Made by a program: the position numbers and the translations under genes | Part shown: positions 11,064-22,912 of the stretch, piece after piece | Layout of the letters: every line of letters starts with the position of its first letter | Position numbering within the stretch: position 1 is the stretch's first letter | NCBI GenBank assembly: GCA_020746835.1 | Contig: JAGPNK010000005.1 | Span: forward strand, 1,674,001 to 1,738,000 | Source of the DNA: Stachybotrys elegans | Taxonomy: Eukaryota; Ascomycota; Sordariomycetes; Hypocreales; Stachybotryaceae | Reading direction: 5' to 3' | Length of the DNA stretch: 64,000 nucleotides | Notes under the pieces: generated by a model | Databases searched by the model: none | Told to the model about the DNA's origin: nothing | What the model saw: only the letters and a program-made list of their open reading frames with translations

Positions 11064-11381
11064 TGTGACGGGTAATTAATTGATGAGCGGAGAGGTGGTT
11101 TGATTTGTGTCGTCGGGTCGAGATTGAGCTCGGGTGGTTGATTTGAATGGGAGAGTGATGCGTCGACGGGTTGACCAGCCAGAATCCAGTGGTCCGATGC
11201 TTGGCTAATGAGATTCGTGCCTGAGGCTGCAGCCGTCCAATAGCGTCACCCGATTCCCGTGGGGAGCCAACCAGCTCCGACAACATCGTATGCTAATTCG
11301 TCACAACCTATCACTGGGCGATATTTTCCGCAATTGAACCTCCAACGCTGGACGTCAGACTCTCCGCTCTCCTCAATCACG
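11064..11381. promoter_or_regulatory. Divergent promoter of cox12 and the MLRQ-like gene
   Basis: 318 bases separate two outward-facing start codons of respiratory-chain genes, so a shared control region is likely. No specific site was assigned. Confidence 0.5.
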
Positions 11382-11966
11382 ATGCGATCGACTGCTGCTC
11401 TCCGAATGATCCGGCCAACGGCCCGCATGATGATGCGGCCTTCGCCCAGCATGTTTGTGCGCCCGACGGCTCGCAGACTTGCTGTGCCTGTGAGTAGCCT
11501 GGGCGACAAGGAGACCTCGGTTAATGGATGCTAACCTTGCGTGCGATTGTAGAAGGAGGACCAGGCCGGTACGTGACGACGATTCCACCCCCTACGCTCG
11601 ACGCGCGACGACGACGACACTTGGAGATATTTTTTCCCTCCAACCCTTCAATTCCTCGCACGTTTTCCCGGGCTGCTCTAACAATCTCCTCCAAGGCCAC
11701 ACCATCTCCCAGCGTCTGCGCAAGCTTAAGGACATCCCCGTCGAGCTGCTCCCTCTCGGTAAATACGACAGCCACGAATTACACTGGTGCACGTTTCTAA
11801 CACGAAGGCAGCTTTCGTCGTTGGCCTGGCTTGCTTCGCTGCCGGTTACGCCCTGATCAGGAAGCTCACGGTCGACAAGACCATCCGCCTGTACCGTCAA
11901 GGCCCTGCTGCCCGTGCTGAGCACTCTGCTGAGCACTCCGATGAGCACTCCGATGAGCACCACTAA
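11382..11966 (+). CDS. Mitochondrial MLRQ/NDUFA4-like small inner-membrane subunit
   Basis: Exons 11382-11489, 11553-11568, 11696-11758 and 11812-11966 give 113 residues; the second exon is only 16 bases. The first ~36 residues are rich in Arg and Met with no acid, a mitochondrial presequence. A single transmembrane segment follows (LLPLAFVVGLACFAAGYALI), then RKLTVDKTIRLYRQG. This order (Pro-rich entry, one membrane helix, Arg, then a short basic matrix motif) fits the MLRQ/NDUFA4 (B12D-like) family, now counted with complex IV in animals. The C-terminus carries tandem (A/S)EHSDEHS repeats ending in EHH. An in-frame upstream ATG at 11259 would only add promoter-like sequence. Confidence 0.6.
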
Positions 11967-12173
11967 GCATCTGGCGAATGGATCGAGCCACTTTGGGGGA
12001 ACGATGTCGGAAGCTGGAGGTTACTGTATATGGAAAGAAGAATGGCATGGTGCTGAATAGACGCCTTGGTTCAATCCTTCAACTTTCTCCTATGTTCACC
12101 ATACAAAAGTTTTGAGTCCAAGATTCCTAACGCCATCGCTATGCCATGCTTGAAGTTATCTAGTAAATGCCTC

Positions 12174-12681
12174 CTATTCGGGTTTGGGTCCAGCCACGTC
12201 CAGCCCTTCCAGTCCCTGCATAGGATCCGGAGCCGTATCCTGCAGCATCTTTGCCTGCTCCGAGGACGGATCAGCCTCGCCACCGGCATTCTTTGCAATC
12301 CAGCTTTCCTGTATTAGAGTCAGCAAATAGGCTTCCTGTCATGTATCCATTGTGTCCCACCTGTTCCCAGAGGGCCTTCTTGCTACCCAGCCCTTCGTCG
12401 GCACTCTTAGGTGCTTTGGCTTGTGATACTTTGATGATTCTGCCGAATAGTTCAGACTGGTCCATGTTGTCGATTGCTTCCTTGGCGTCTGCGACGTCTT
12501 CGTATTCCACGTAGGCAAAGCCCCTATGGCGTTCTCCGGGATTCCGACCGTCTGACTCCGGCAGCTGCACTTCGACAATCTCCCCAAACGGGATGAAGGC
12601 ATCGTGAATATAGCTTGAGGTGACAATCGGCGCGAGCCCACCGACGTACACCGTCGCCTTCCAGCGATTAGCATCAGCCAT
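12174..12681 (-). CDS. RRM protein of the cyclophilin-E N-terminal type
   Basis: Two exons, 12681-12361 and 12308-12174, join in phase 0 for 151 residues. Residues ~9-85 form one RNA-recognition motif: RNP2-like VYVGGLAP and RNP1-like GFAYVEYED, with EIVEVQLPESD between. After the RRM comes KAPKSADEGLGSKKALWEQE, the linker seen in PPIE-type cyclophilins, but no isomerase domain follows; instead there is a short acidic tail ending LDVAGPKPE. Fungal stand-alone proteins of this type are probably spliceosome-associated. The start at 12681 is preferred over an in-frame ATG 15 bases upstream because the RRM begins right after it. Confidence 0.82.
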
Positions 12682-13241
12682 AGTGTATCTTTGCAAACCA
12701 AAAGGTCAGCTGTTAGGCTTTTCGATTCGAGATATGTAGCTCTGGTTGCCTCGCAAGAAACTGATATATCAAGCCGGACATGAGATGCCTTCTTCTCATT
12801 GGGCGCTCATCTCCAAAGTTCGTCACTCTTGGAAATCACGTGATTTCTACCGCTATCAAGCTTAGGGCCAGCTGTGAGGCAAAGCAGGCAATGTGGCTCA
12901 AGTGCCCCTTGACCCTTCGGGGGTGGGCTAGAGGAGGGGGGGTTACATATGTACTTAGGGGCTGGGAGCTTGCTAACTCCTGGAAAGTGGGCTACTTGGA
13001 AGTGGGCTCCATGCAATCTGGCATCTGGCATCATACTTGAAGCACGACCTCGCCCATCTGGCACCAGGACGTTGTCTACCTCACCTTTCCGTTGGTGCTT
13101 TCTGCTGGCAGAGGCTAAGAGCTTTACATTGCTGCAAGCTCAATGTCAAGCCGAGGCCATTGAATGCATAGTAATTCATACTCTTTACGCCAAACTACCC
13201 ACATCATCCGTCCTTAGTCGCCGGTCGAGTTCCCCGCCATC
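12682..13241. promoter_or_regulatory. Divergent promoter of the RRM gene and sec31
   Basis: 560 bases between outward-facing starts. It contains a perfect 16-base palindrome centred on an E-box (see 12832-12847) and a run of GGCTAGAGGAGGGGGGG-like G-rich sequence near 12930. Confidence 0.55.
12832..12847. promoter_or_regulatory. 16-base palindrome with central CACGTG E-box
   Basis: GAAATCACGTGATTTC equals its own reverse complement. TCACGTGA is the classic site of Cbf1-type bHLH factors. It lies in the divergent promoter about 150 bases from one start and 395 from the other. Confidence 0.55.
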
Positions 13242-16200
13242 ATGGTGCGCCTGAGAGAGATCCCTCGAACGGCCACATTTGCCTGGGCGCCCGGTACCGG
13301 AAAGCCTCTCCTCGTCACAGGCACGCGAGCCGGTGCCGTCGACGCCGACTTCTCCGACGAAAGCAAGCTTGAGCTCTGGGATCTAGCACTCGACGATGAA
13401 GATCAGGGTCTTGAGCTACAGCCAGTTGCCAGCATAACGACCGATTCTAGGTAATGCCTCCAGGTTCCAAATAGACGAGGCCTCAGTTCTAACAGCTTTC
13501 TCAGGTTCTACGACATCGCTTGGGGCCCCCCTGACGCCGACCACCCCAGAGGAATCATTGCCGGAGCCTTGGAGAATGGCACACTTGAGCTGTGGGATGC
13601 TAGGAAGCTCGGGGCTGGCGACTCGGGAGCTTCCATCTCCAAAACGACAAAGCATACTGGAGCTGTCAAGGCACTGCAGTTCAACCCTCTGAAGCCTCAA
13701 ATCCTCGCCTCCGCAGGCGCAAAGGGCGAGCTGTTCATTTACGATATCAACGATATTGAGAACCCGTTCCGACTGGGTAACCCAGCTCGTTCGGACGATA
13801 TTGAGTGCTTGGCTTGGAACCGAAAGGTGTCCCACATTCTCGCCACTGGTGGTACCGGTGGCTTCGTCACCGTATGGGATCTGAAGACGAAGAAGGCCTC
13901 CCTGACTCTGAACAACAGCCGCAAGCCCGTCAGCTCCATCGCCTGGGACCCTAACAACTCCACCAAGCTCCTCACCGCCACGCCGGACGATAACACCCCA
14001 ATGATCTACCTGTGGGATCTTCGAAACTCCAACGCTCCGGAAAGGGTTCTGCAGGGTCACGAGCAAGGTGTTCTTTCTCTGTCCTGGTGCACCCAGGATA
14101 GCGATCTGCTGCTGTCCTCTGGCAAGGATAATCGAAACATTGTCTGGAACCCGCAGACTGGAGAGCGCTATGGCGAGTTCCCCGAGGTTACCAACTGGGC
14201 GTTCCTCACTCTCTTCAACCCTCACAACCCCAACCTGTCCGCCACCGCCAGCTTCGATGGCAAGATTGCTATTCAGACCCTGCAGAATACCAATCCCGAC
14301 ACATCCAAGAGTGCTGCTGAGAAGAACCTGGATGATGAGGAGTTTTTCCGCGCTGCTCAGACGCAGCCTCAGGATGCCTCGTGGTCATTAGCCAAGGCCC
14401 CCAAGTGGTTCGAGAGGCCTGTTGGAGCTACTTTCGGCTTCGGCGGAAAGGTTGTGATTTTCAAGGCGAACCCCGCACAGGCTGGTCAGAAGCGAAGCTC
14501 CAAGATTGTCATTGCTCCTTTCTCTGTCGACTCGGAAGTGGCAGCTGCGAGCGAGAAGTTTCAAAAGACGCTCGAGTCTGGCGATGTGTCCGCGATCTTT
14601 GCCGAAAAGATTCAGGAAGCCACCACAGAGGAGGAGAAGGCTGACTGGAAGGTCATGGAGACTCTTGTCGGGGATAACCCACGGGAGAAGATTGTTGAAT
14701 ACCTGGGATTGAAGCAGGAGCAAGTCAACGGCGAGGCCAAGGAGAGTACTGAGGAGGCACAAGAGGCTGCTAAGGAAGCCGACGGCGAAGCTGCAGAGAA
14801 GAGCGGTGTATCGGACTTCTTTGGTGGTGGTGGTGACGGCGAGGCGGAAGGCGACGACTTCCTTTCCACCCTGACAGCCAACAAGGGAGCAAAGACTGAC
14901 AATCCGTTCCACCTGCTGAGTGATAGCGACACAGCGGTTGAAAAGGAGGTTACACAAGCGCTGCTGTTAGGAAACTTTGCCAAGGCGACCGATATCTGCT
15001 TGAAGGAGGATCGCATGGCTGATGCTTTCCTCATCGCGAACTGCGGAGGACAAGAACTCGTGGACAAGGTTCAGGCTGCCTATCTCGCCCGAAGGAGCGG
15101 TGTTCCTAGCTACATGCGCCTGCTGAGCTCTGTCATTGCAAAGAACCTCTGGGACGTTGTCTACAACGCTGATCTGGAGAACTGGAAGGAGACCATGGCG
15201 GTCATCTGCACCTTTTCGGACCCTACCGAGTTTCCCGACCTGTGCGAGGCTTTGGGAGACCGAATCAACGAGCAGGGTGAGCGCAAGGATGCTTCATTCT
15301 GTTACTTGGTAGGCTCCAAGCTGGAGAAGGTCACGGCCATCTGGACTGCTGAGCTGGAGGAGGAGGAACAAGCAGGCATGAAACAGTCGTCCGAAGCTTC
15401 CAGCTCAACGATCCATGCCAAGTCTCTGCACAACTTCATCGAGAAGATCAGTGTCTTCCGTCTCGTCACCAAGTTCCAAGACAGCGAAAAGTCCCTAACC
15501 GAAGGGTGGAAGTTGGCATCTCTGTACGACAAGTACACCGAGTATGCGGATATCCTGGCTGGCTATGGGCAGCTGCAGGTGGCGCAGAAATACCTTGACC
15601 TCCTCCCTGCCAATTACCCTCCTGCTGAGATCGCCAGGAACCGCGTCAGACTGGCTACCCAGAAGCCCGCCGCTCAGCCCGCTGCTAAGCAGCCAGCAGC
15701 CAGCCGTGTGCCATCTCGCGTGCCGGCCAACATCGGTTATCAGCCACAGCAGGCAGCTCCTGTGATGCCTCCCACCAACCCCAATCCCAACCCTTATGCA
15801 CCACCTTCAGTGGCACAGACTCCTCAGCCAATTCCCCAGCCGTCCTATCTGCCGCCAGGAACTACTACCCCTTACGCACCGCAAGCCGGCTACCAGCCTC
15901 ACATGCAGGCTACTCAAACGCCCTACACCACTTTTGCCGCGCCGCCTCCCCCAATGGGTGGTCCTCCTCGCTCATCGACACCCTCCATGGCGCCGCCATC
16001 CAAGTCCAAGACCATGGAGAACTGGAATGACGTGCCTCTGGTTACCAAGATCCCATCTCGAAAGACAACACCTGCCGTGGCCCCCATTACCTCGCCGTTC
16101 CCAGGACAACTGAGTCAGTCCATTCCTCCGCCGCCCACCTCGTTCGGCCAGCGTACAGGCTCTACACCGCCACCGCCGCCCAAGGGACCCGCTCCCCCCC

Positions 16201-17115
16201 GTGTGCAGTCACCTTTGGCCGGACCTCCTATGGGTATGCAAGGACCCCCTCGACCGTCGTCTACTGCCGCGAATCAGTATGCTCCCCCGCCGCCTCCTCC
16301 ACAGGCCGGAAGTGTGCCCCCGCCTATGCCTGGTCTCGTAGGACGCACTGCATCGCCTTACAATGCTCCTCCGCCCGGCCCCCCTCCGTCTAATAGGTAC
16401 GCGCCAGCTCCTGCACCACAGCAGCCTCCTTCACAAACCCCCGGAATGCCCATGGCACCACCACCTGGCGCAAGGCCGCCCAACCCTTACGGCCCGCCTC
16501 CCCAGCAAGGAACACCTTCCAACCAGTACGCTCCGTCTCCCTACGCACCGGCTCCTGGTCAGGCACCCGCACCGCCTCAGGGGCCACCTCAGGCCACTCC
16601 CCAGGGTCCCCCAACTGGGCCACCTCCCATGGGACGGCCGGGACCTCCACCCGCCTCGGGTCTGACGCCTACCCCGCCGCCCCCCAGAGCTGCCGCGGCC
16701 CCTCCCGCTGCAAAGCATCCTCCGGGAGACAGGTCCCACATCCCGGCAAGTGCTCAGCCGATGGTAGACATCTTGAGCCAAGACATGCAGCGGGTTGCCT
16801 CGAAGGCGCCAGCTGGGTTTGCTCAGCAGGTGAGGGATACTCAGAAGCGCCTGAACCTGCTTTTCGATCACCTCAACAACGAGGAGCTTGTTCAACCCGC
16901 TACGATCGACCAACTGTCACAGCTGGCGACTGCTCTTCAGTCAAGGGATTACGCCACGGCTCAGAGACTCCAGGTTGAGATTCAGCGAGACAAGACGGAA
17001 GAATGCGGTAACTGGATTGTAAGAGAACCAAAACTCCATTCACAAGACAATGGCTGACCAATGACTACAGGTTGGAGTCAAGAGGCTCATCAGCATGAGC
17101 AAAGCGACGCCCTAA
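13242..17115 (+). CDS. sec31: COPII coat outer subunit Sec31
   Basis: Exons 13242-13450, 13505-17018 and 17071-17115 give 1255 residues, the normal length for fungal Sec31. The N-terminus ([18 protein letters not shown]) opens a seven-bladed WD40 propeller over about residues 1-370, with repeated WDLR/WDA motifs. It is followed by the insertion blade and alpha-solenoid (about 370-780), then a Pro/Gln/Ala-rich linker (about 790-1150) that in yeast binds Sec23 and stimulates the Sar1 GTPase. The last ~100 residues form the conserved helical C-terminal domain ([20 protein letters not shown]). Sec31 with Sec13 builds the cage of ER-exit vesicles. A very short last exon encodes [17 protein letters not shown] sequence. 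Confident call. Confidence 0.96.
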
Positions 17116-17964
17116 GTGTTCAGCAGCGTAATTCGGACGGGAAATGCGCATTTACGTTAACACGACGCCCAAAGCAAGTAGCGGGTTCCTGGAGATGTTG
17201 GCGTACCTGGGGCAAGGTAGATTAGAAAAGTATATGGACAGCAGCATATTATTATCTCAATTCTCGAAGACAATCCCAGACTTGGCGTGAAAGAAAAGAT
17301 GTCAACACTACGGAAACAAGCTGACACATGGTTAGGATAGGTCTCAGATGTCAAGGTGAGACTATCAGCGGTCCGAAGATGTCTTGAAACAAGAGTTGAT
17401 TGCTGTTTCGTCCAAGATGAAAACTGCGACCAAAGAGATGGTTGGCCTGGGCAACCCGTCGGCCAAAAGCCCAGGGTTCTTGGGCCCAACACCTTTGTCG
17501 TATCTCGATTGTTGCATGTTACCCAGTTACGGTTTGTCGTAGGGGCAACCTGTTCCATCCCCGCGGGCTTTTGCTCTGCCGTCATTACAAGGGTGACCCT
17601 GATGTCTCTCCGTTGAAGATGGGAGTGTTCGCCAGCAGCCCCGCGGTCGAGGATGGCGACGGCTCCCTTGGGTTGCGGCTGACGCTCTGGCAAGAATATG
17701 GCATCCCTTGTCGCTTCATGCAAATACAAATATGAGGGCTTCGCGCAAGCTGTCGTACGGATCGTGCAGTCCATCACCCATTCATTCATTCATTCATTTA
17801 TTCATTCTCCTATCAGAATCTTACCTTTCATTTGTTGCCTCCATCTACACTCCTTCCAACGTCTCCCGTTCTTCCTTCTATACTTCTTCTAGCACACTAA
17901 TTGTCCTGTTATTCAAGCACATATTGGCAAATAATTGTCATCGATTCCCTTATTCATACTCATT
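17116..17964. other. Intergenic between sec31 and the secreted-protein gene
   Basis: No gene supported. It contains a (TTCA)n run at 17779-17807 and a pyrimidine-rich leader before 17965. Confidence 0.5.
17779..17807 (+). repeat. (TTCA)n microsatellite
   Basis: About seven TTCA units with one TTTA variant, in the leader of the downstream gene. Confidence 0.8.
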
Positions 17965-19198
17965 ATGCACATTTCAGACCTCCTCGTCGCGGGGCTCCTT
18001 GTGGGTTCTGCAGCTGCCGGTAGACGAGAGAAGAGAACATTCACTGTCCCGTCTGAGAATGGATTCCCAACTCCCAACGAGGATCAGCTTCGCACCATAC
18101 AGCTCGACGCAGAGGGACGTCTCCCCGACAGACCGTATCCAACTTCTTTGAGCTCTGATGTTGTTGCATTGTACCAAGTCTACACTTTCTTGGAGCAGGC
18201 GACGAGCGGCTTCTTTGCTCAGATGTGGAACAACGTCACCAATAACGATCCGGGCTATGAAATCTTTGTGGCAGAAGACAGAAACGTCATCCTCGAAGTG
18301 ATCGACACAGCCATCGCGGTAAGTCTATATCCGCGTCCTCCGAAGCACTTGCATGTCGAGCACTGTGCTGTCTCGACTCTTGTGGCTAACTTGGCCTCAG
18401 CAAGAGCAAGTCCGCGCCCTGAGAGGCATGAGTATCCTGAGCGCCGCCGGTGCGTACGTGCCTGAGCCTTGCGTGTATGGGACGAATGCAGCGACCTATA
18501 TCGATGCCGTGGACACGTCCCAAACGCTCTTGACCCTGGCCACGGGGTTTCAGCAGAATCTGGCCAAGGTCCTCGCGCGCGAAGAACAATACGAACTCTT
18601 GCAGCAGGAGATGTCCATTGCTGGTCCAATCGGTGAAGAAAGCGGATTCTTTCGAGCCAATCTCTTCCGTCTCCCCAATGAAGGTCCATTCACGACGTAC
18701 GTGCCCGCTGTATTCATGTGGTCATACATTCGCGCCTTCGGTCTTCTTGGTGGCGGCCATTGCGACTGGGACCTCAACACAATTGCCATGCCTGTCGTGG
18801 CCGACCTCCGGCCCGGTGGTCGTCGAAGACTGTTCGTCCCGGCCGAGGACCAGGATCTCCTTTTCCAGGTGGATTGGAACCAAGTCACTGCTCCTGGGGC
18901 GGGTGCCTATGTTGGCGGAGACGGATCGGGCCTGTACCTGACGTGGATCGTGGGCCAGTTGGAGCCTTTCTCCGTATCTGTCAACAACGTGACGTGGAAC
19001 GGCCGACTTATGACGTTCTTTGCGTCCTTCCCGTTCACGGAGAACGTCATGTCGGGCACATCTATTGCAGCGCTCACAACGACGAATACGTTTGACAGCG
19101 TTGAGGATATCGTTGACAGCGCCCTTGCAGGGCCAGGCATCGTCCAGTGCGACTACTCTCACCCTGACTCGGTTGCTAATAGTAACAACCACAACTAA
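17965..19198 (+). CDS. Secreted late-sexual-development (LsdA)/Rds1-like ferritin-fold protein
   Basis: Two exons, 17965-18318 and 18401-19198, phase 0, 383 residues. The N-terminus (MHISDLLVAGLLVGSAAAG) is a signal peptide followed by a basic RREKR that could be a Kex2-type site. The body shows the helical pattern of the fungal LsdA/Rds1 family: a Tyr/Phe-rich first helix (VVALYQVYTFLEQATSGFF), NVTNNDPGYE, an ILEVIDTAIAQEQVRALRGM helix, then YVPEPCVYG and a long C-terminal beta-rich part. Members of this family rise during sexual development and starvation stress; biochemical function is not established. An in-frame ATG at 17935 would lengthen the signal peptide by ten residues. Confidence 0.68.
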
Positions 19199-19849
19199 TG
19201 ATGCAGTCTTTTACTACCTGCATTGGCCTATGGCCAGGTATGGCAGCCATATACCGTGGCATGGCCTTCTTATTATCTTCCTCAGTCACCCCAGCCGCTG
19301 ACAGTGCAGCTTGGGTAGGGGTTAGAAGACTGTATCATCTTGCAGCATTCTGTACGAGTATTGGTTGGTGAAATGGCGGCGTGTATTTGTAGTCATTTAA
19401 TCAGGATAATCTATAAGCCCTGTTTAGCCTGGATTTACCATAATTACCATAATTACCATGGATTTCATATTCATTCATCAACTTGTGACTCATATACACG
19501 GCCACATAGTACAAAAACACCTCAGCGTATAAACATTACTTGACCCGGACAGGCCAACCAAGACAAGATATAAAGCATAAACATATACCACCAAGAATTT
19601 CCGTCCATATTCGACACCCGTTGCTCATTTTCTGATCCCTATGCACCAACTGGAGGTATTACCAATAGCCATCTAGGGTAGGGAGCAGTCAGCAACCCCA
19701 CCCACAAATGACGTGGGACCGTACATACATTTCCAAAATGCACCACGTGTGGTCAACCATCAGCCCCTCGATATAGGTATTCTGGGAAACTCACGCCACG
19801 TCCACCTACCCAGCCGGTCCTCATCTTCTAGGGATACGACAGCGAAATT
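19199..19849. other. Intergenic, AT-richer spacer
   Basis: 3' end of the secreted-protein gene and promoter of get2. It contains three direct TAATTACCA-like copies near 19440-19460 and a CACGTG at 19744-19749. No gene seen. Confidence 0.45.
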
Positions 19850-20850
19850 ATGACGGAGAGTGCGGCTACCTCGAGCGATGCCGCTGCCGAGCGGGCGGCC
19901 GAGCAGGCCCGCCTACGCAAGGAGCGTCGAGAGGCCAAGATCAAAGCTGGTGGCTCCGCTAGGTTGAACAAGATCAATGGCATGGGAGGCCGTATAGTTG
20001 GCGGTGAGCACCAACCACTTCTTTGCCCGTCTCCTTCTACTTACGTCTGGTTGCTAACTCTAACCCCCCAGATACCCCAGCACCGCCTGTCCCAGCACCC
20101 GAAGCGCCCGCGCCGACAGCGGCGTCCGCTGACCCCGAGGAAGTCGACATCTCCCAGCACTACTACGCTCCTCGAAAATCCGTCCAGGACGTCTTCTCCA
20201 CCCCCGATGCCCCCAGCGCCCCCGAACCCGCCCTCTCCGAAGCCCAGCTGCGGCAGATGATGCTCGGCTTCGACCGCCCAGCTCCCACCGCGGACGGCGC
20301 CGCCGGAGGCCTGGCCGAAGACCCCATCATGCAGATGATGTCGCAGATGATGGCCGGCGCCGGCATGGGTGGCGCGGGAGGCCAGCCCGGCGCCATGCCT
20401 TCGTTCCCGGGAATGATGCCCCCGCAGGCACAGCAGCAGGCGCGGGCACCCGACCCCTACGCCTCCATCTGGAAGCTGCTGCACGCGCTCGTGGCGCTGA
20501 GCCTGGGCTTCTACATCATCGTGCTGACGCCCTTCACGGGGACCAAGCACGAGCGGGAGCGCGAGGCCATTGCGTCGGACCCGCTGGCCGACGAGATGGC
20601 GCACCACAAGAGGCTGTTCTTCTGGATCTTCGCCACGGCCGAGACGCTTCTGCTGACGACGCGTCTGTTCCTCGACAAGAGCCGCCCGCCGCCGTCTGGC
20701 ATCCTCTGGACGGTGCTGGGATTCGTGCCGGAGCCCATCAAGGGCTACTTGACGGTGGGACTCAGGTACTGGCAAATCTTCAGCACGGTGCGTTCTGATA
20801 TCCTGGCCTGCATCTTTGTATTGGGTATCTGCTCCTGGTGGAGGGGATAA
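19850..20850 (+). CDS. get2: GET complex membrane receptor subunit Get2
   Basis: Two exons, 19850-20003 and 20072-20850, phase 1, 310 residues. The N-terminal cytosolic segment contains RLRKERREAKIKAG, the basic helix that in yeast Get2 captures the Get3 ATPase, followed by SARLNKINGMGGR. A long Pro/Ala-rich acidic linker precedes three membrane segments at about residues 185-206, 231-250 and 294-310. Get2 with Get1 forms the ER insertase for tail-anchored proteins. The topology (cytosolic basic N-terminus, three C-terminal helices) and length match ascomycete Get2. The gene converges with the TMEM135-like gene, whose stop is about 160 bases away on the other strand. Confidence 0.85.
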
Positions 20851-21010
20851 TCACCTAGAATGAATTCACGGTAGAAGTATACTGCTGCTCAACCATGCCC
20901 CGAAATGCTACGTGATCTCGCCCTATCATACATAAATTATTTGCAATGTTTTACAGTTCCAGGGTGACGTTTTGTCCATTCACCCTTCTGTTACAAGGCA
21001 GCGTCTGCAC

Positions 21011-22693
21011 CTACTGCCTCATAACCATTCCCAATAGACGGCCCAGGAAGCCTCGTACACTCTTGGGGTTCTCCAAGACGCCCGCAAATACCACTGCAGC
21101 ACTGACAGAAAACACCAACGTCTCTCGCCACTGCTTCTCGATGGGGTACTGGCGCGGGACGATGGTGCCCAAGCCGCGGGGAGCTACGAACAGGGCCATA
21201 TCTGTACGTCGGCTCATGGTCTCGAAGAGAACACTCCAGCCGCACAGGAAGCAACCCGTGGCAACACAGATGCCGCTATCGATCCGTTGGCGGCTTGCCA
21301 CATCTTTACCCAGGACGTGTGGCCCAATGCGGGTGCGCGCCAGGCACACGCCGTAGTAGAAGAGCGTGATGAACATGCCCAAGAAGACAGAAGAGCGGGA
21401 GGCTGATTTGATGGCTTTGACCAAGCCTCTTCGACTCGGGTTCCGGACGAGAAGAGCGAGGGAGATGGGGAGATAGGTCATCATGGACCATTTCCAGGAA
21501 CGAACGAAACGGCTCAGGGCGTGATACTCGCACGATGGCCCGCAGCCCATGTGAACCATTTCGCAGGGGATGGGAATCGTCTTTGCCGGATCGGCCCATT
21601 CAAGCGGCCACTCGTATTCCGCACACATAGGCTCTAGCAGTGCTGCTTGCCCCGTGTCCTGGCCGTACTGTAGCTCACCTTTCAGACACCGCTGGAGGGC
21701 CTCGATCAAGCGGTGGTCGACTTGCGCCGCGGATGTGATCCATTTGGCATAGGTCTTGGGTAGGGTATTTGGGGTGTAGAACCAAGCCCACATGATGAAG
21801 CTACACGAGGCAGAGAAGACAAGAGGGTCAATGAGATGAGAGACCAGCCGCTCACCCTAACCGTTGTGGTTAGCAGAGCTATACGAAAAGGGTGCACTGA
21901 TGGGAAGCTAGAGACTGACCCTGGACCATGTACGAGCCGCCTCGCGACGGGCACGATGTTTCGACCACAATTCACCAACAACAACATCCACGGCACGCGT
22001 GGCGGCGAATAACGTGAGGTCGAGCGTGCGATCCGAAGCCATAGCTGGCATTTCCTCGGAACTACCCGTAGGAGAGCCGGCTTCTGGGGCAGCATTGCTC
22101 CGTTTCTTGCCCTGAAGAAGCCTCAGACTGAGCCACGCAGCTACGAAGGAAGCAGTCCATCGTGCAAGTCTAAGGCAGAGGTGGTGAGCTGGGGCTATAA
22201 GCTGCTTCGTCTAAGTTGACAGACTTACCTCAACCGACTGAGTTTGCTGAGGTTGGCAGCGAATTCATCGACGAGTTTCCGGACAGGTGCCTGGTGATAT
22301 TTCAGACTGTATCAGCATGGTGAAGGAAGGCGATGTCATAGGCTCAGACATGTTGAGGCCACATACCTGGAGGAGAGCTGTTCCTCCTGCCAGCGCCGCA
22401 CAGAAAGCAGGGAACCGGTTAATCTCCAAAGCTACGCGGAGAATATGTGCAGCAGAAGCAGCAAACGAAGGGGCATCATGATTCGCGGCAGGCTTTTCTC
22501 TCCTCCTCCTCAAGATATGCTTTACAGCGAGAGCCAGGAGTCGCGGCGCCACGGAAGACACGTAGCCCAGCAGATAGGCGCGCACAAGTGGCCGCAACAC
22601 GGGCGGGACGGACTCGAGCTGTAGGAAGAGGCGGAGGGCCGATTTAGGCTGCGGGATCGAGCCCACACGGGACTTTGTCGTGGCCAGAGACAT
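21011..22693 (-). CDS. TMEM135-like multi-pass membrane protein
   Basis: Four exons, 22693-22367, 22290-22229, 22169-21920 and 21856-21011, all in phase, give 494 residues. There are several hydrophobic segments (for example LVFSASCSFIMWAWFYTP, SSVFLGMFITLFYYGVCLA, ICVATGCFLCGWSVLFE, TLVFSVSAAVVFAGVLE) and a Cys-rich motif PCEMVHMGCGPSCEYHAL, the conserved N-terminal motif of TMEM135 proteins. Animal TMEM135 is a peroxisomal/mitochondrial protein linked to fission and fatty-acid metabolism; filamentous fungi carry uncharacterised homologues. The start at 22693 was chosen because the upstream in-frame extension to 22774 lacks family-like sequence. Exact organelle is inference. Confidence 0.72.
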
Positions 22694-22883
22694 GAATGCT
22701 GGGCGAGACCATGACCAGACCCTGAAAGGGGGATTGCGGGAAGATGACGCGGTATAGATGCAGTGAGCAGACAACCCAGAAATGAGAGACTATGAGCCGC
22801 AGGAAAACTGCAAGGCCGCAAAGGAAGAGTGGAAAACGGACATGGATGACTTGATGCAGGCGCATGCAAGGAGGAGTTGGGCC

Positions 22884-22912
22884 GAGTGAGTGAGTGAGTG
22901 AGTGAGTGAGTG
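22884..22912 (+). repeat. (GAGT)n microsatellite
   Basis: Seven uninterrupted GAGT/TGAG units. Confidence 0.9.

Noticed and set aside
17157..17789. 210-codon open frame on the minus strand downstream of sec31
   Set aside because: No domain, composition unlike neighbours, and it overlaps the sec31 3' flank and a repeat-rich leader.
20041..20775. 244-codon minus-strand frame opposite get2
   Set aside because: Shadow of the GC-rich get2 coding exon; the plus-strand protein has clear Get2 features.
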